Source: Mesodorylaimus sp. YZB2_4
Taxonomy: Eukaryota > Nematoda > Enoplea > Dorylaimida > Dorylaimidae
Reading direction: 5' to 3'
NCBI GenBank assembly: GCA_030248295.1
Contig: JASANH010000485.1
Coordinates: forward strand, 62,001-126,000
Length of the DNA stretch: 64,000 nucleotides
This document shows positions 61,725-64,000 of the stretch, in pieces. Position 1 is the stretch's first letter, and each line of letters begins with the position of its first letter. Under the pieces are notes generated by a model. It did not search any database, had not been told where the DNA came from, and was given only the letters and a program-made list of their open reading frames with translations. The translations under genes and the position numbers were made by a program.

Positions 61725-64000
61725 AATTTTTTGCTAATTTCACTACTTTTTCAGTCCAGACTCTTTTCAACCTACCCACGATACCCCCTCGAGGACTGGC
61801 CGCGTTCGAGCACATGCAATCTCGAGTGCAAACAGCACCATTCTTCAAAATCTGCCGCCCTCCTCTCAATCTTCCTCTAAAGTCCTCAGTGTGACATTAG
61901 CTTGACTAAGATTAGTCCTTTACCCGTGTATGGAAAATAAATATTTTATTTTGGTGGGTGACAAGCGTTCGTTTAGAATACATGATTCAGTACTTTTAAA
62001 AGGCGGCAGTAAAAAATTAACATTCAGTTTTTCAAATATTTTGCAGCATTTTTTCTAACAATATTTGCACGCTGTCATTGGCGGCATAACATTTAAAAAA
62101 ATTTTGCCGGCGCATCCTTCATCCTTAATTATAACCTGAATTTTCTGCCGTTTACTCGCCAAGTTTTTGATTCCAATGCGAAGGAAGAACACTTTTTTAT
62201 TGCATGTTACTCTTCTCTTATTGATTTGACCTCGTTTGTATCCTTAACAAATTAAGTTTTAGTTCGAATTTGAATTTCCCGTGGTTAAAGTGTTCTTCTC
62301 TGCTGCTGTCTTGTAAGTTCCATGCTCTTAGTGCTACATTAGGAAGGAAAGGGCTAGGATTTTAGATCCACTTTCCCAGATCTGTGTAACTATGAATATT
62401 ACGTTGGCGCATTGCATGGCTCATGCAGCGACCCCGTTTTGCTTCTGACACGCGCAAGTATGAGGGAAAATGCGAGCTCTCACAAACCATTTCTTCTGTC
62501 ATCCGCTGTTATTGTCACTCACTCTTCAAAACACTCCTGTTCTCTATAAACACTTTTTTAAAAAGTTAATTCATTAAATTGGATTTCCCGCTTTTTTGAA
62601 ATTTTTTGTATAACCTGATCCTTCAAGTATTATTATCATTGTTGTGCATGGACAGCTTTCAAAATGAACAAAAAAATGTTGATTCTCATTTTTTGAATTT
62701 CCCGCCTTTTAAAAACTATATAGCTTTTTCGTGTGTATTTATTGAGTTGATAAGCGTTTCCATGAATCCTTTAATTCCGATCAATCAATGAGCCATCAAG
62801 TTATATCCTGCAGACTTTGTCCGCGTTTTTAAATTTTTTAGGTTTTTCTGTTCAAATTGACCCCCAACAAAACCCGAAACTTTAAACTTTTGTAATAAGT
62901 AATATTTTTCAGTCAGGAATTGCTCCCCGCACCTCCCTGATTCGATTAAGCTATAAAAAGTTGCCCCGCGCCTCTCCAGACGGTTTTTATGAGGTCTAAA
63001 AGTGCAAAAAATGATAATTTCACCCGAGTGGACCCCCTTCTGAGCACCCTACAACAATTTGAGGCAATACGTGGTCAAAATCAATGCCAAAAGGCACCAG
63101 CAGTAATCTTACCCTGTCGCTTAAACATATAGCTGGATCCCCCGCTCTCACACAGCTCCCGATCGGCGTTGTGATCTATCGGGTCCATACATACAGTACA
63201 TACCTACGTACATACATACATGGGCACATACATAAATATATTACGTGGGGCGTTTTCGCCCATCGAAGGATAACCAGTGAGGATTTTTTAAAGATTTTTG
63301 GTACACACCTTCCCCAACTAGTCCCTCATATCTATACCAAATTTTATCGGTTTCGGCCACTCGGCTCGCGAGTTATTCCATAAATAAAAAACCTGGTCGG
63401 GATTTTCACCCTCGCACCCCTAGTATGAGTGGAGCCCGAACGGAAAAAGATCTTGCAAATTCCTTTGGTAGAACTTAATCTAGTGTAAATTTACACTAAG
63501 AAACGAAATTTCATCGCTTCATGACATCAGGCTATTGAGATATCGTTGTTGGTGTGGCACATGTACTACATGGGGAACGCTACCGCGCCCCCATGGATAT
63601 GCGCAGACTAGAGCAAGTATAGGAGTGGAGTGAAGATAGACGGTTGAGTGTTGGCTGACACTTTTAAGTAAGCGGTCTGGTTGGGTCAGTGCACTTTAAT
63701 GCGTAGTCCGAATACCCATGCGTAAGATTAGTAACGCGACAGTGACCAGACAGGAAGCCTATCCCAACATGCATACTGTACGTCAAAACTGCCTCCCACA
63801 CACCCACTGGTGGATCATACCCGGACTCCTCGCATGACCACAATAGATTGACGACGCAAAATTTGAATATCCCGCTTGCTGCGCATGACAGTTTTACATG
63901 GATGAGAAGTCCCATACTTCGTAAAGGCAGCAGAAGCGGTTTCGGTTTTTGTTATTGGAAAGCAAGCGATGAATTAAAAGTCATAAAAGTCATGAGAGGT

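Larger units (their letters stand above)
59921..64000. other. Gene-poor AT-rich flank with fold-back elements
   Basis: No exon is convincing over 4 kb. The region holds a fold-back element at 60134-60336, the dispersed repeat copy at 60353-60676, a longer inverted repeat at 61181-61724, poly-G/poly-C runs (60740-60750 and 60938-60946) and a CATA microsatellite-like tract (63185-63240). A perfect palindrome GTGTAAATTTACAC lies at 63484-63497. Confidence 0.5.

Noticed and set aside
63185..63240. CATA-rich stretch as a functional repeat
   Set aside because: Short, imperfect microsatellite with no further structure.

Overview
This window looks like nuclear DNA of an invertebrate animal. Genes are split by short GT-AG introns (about 50-500 bp), and the recognisable ones are metazoan: an EMI plus four-FAS1 (TGFBI/periostin-type) secreted protein, an achaete-scute-type bHLH factor, a TMEM201/Samp1-type inner nuclear membrane protein, a RagA GTPase, the AP-2 clathrin adaptor mu subunit, a pancreatic-lipase-family enzyme, a GILT-family protein and a tectonin. 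I cannot name the species. The compact introns and the YitH/DUF1248-type GNAT gene would fit an ecdysozoan, but this is a guess.

Layout. 0-2 kb: an IgGFc-binding-domain gene that now needs frame shifts. 3.8-9.5 kb: a tectonin gene split by about 5 kb of repeats, including an inverted-repeat element with a LINE fragment inside it, a tRNA-like stretch and a SINE. 9.8-16.3 kb: a decayed Tx1/L1-like LINE whose ORF1 carries, after an RRM-like part and a zinc knuckle, a NADAR (YbiA-like) domain; a second LINE of another clade is inserted in its ORF2. 18-22.4 kb: the EMI-FAS1 gene (11 exons). 24-25 kb: an acetyltransferase. 27-49.6 kb: the gene-rich core, with bHLH, lipase, TMEM201 and RagA on the minus strand, AP2M1 on the plus strand divergent from RagA, then a four-TM protein, GILT and a 7TM receptor with a premature stop, all on the minus strand. 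51-60 kb: nested DNA transposons. A 7.5 kb element with ~337 bp terminal inverted repeats and TA flanks carries an unusual RNase-H-like/C2H2 transposase and is itself invaded by a 3.3 kb pogo/Tc5-like element. 60-64 kb: AT-rich, gene-poor DNA with two fold-back elements.

The host genes do not form an operon or an evident pathway; RagA and AP2M1 merely share a 462 bp intergenic promoter region. The most notable observation is the NADAR domain in the LINE ORF1. NADAR proteins are known hydrolases of ADP-ribose linkages, including on DNA guanine, so this retrotransposon may have carried an anti-ADP-ribosylation function. The second is the large DNA transposon, whose superfamily I could not name. 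A dispersed family with a conserved ~35 nt hairpin occurs in at least five places. Exon coordinates given here were chosen by splice consensus and reading-frame arithmetic and have no transcript support.
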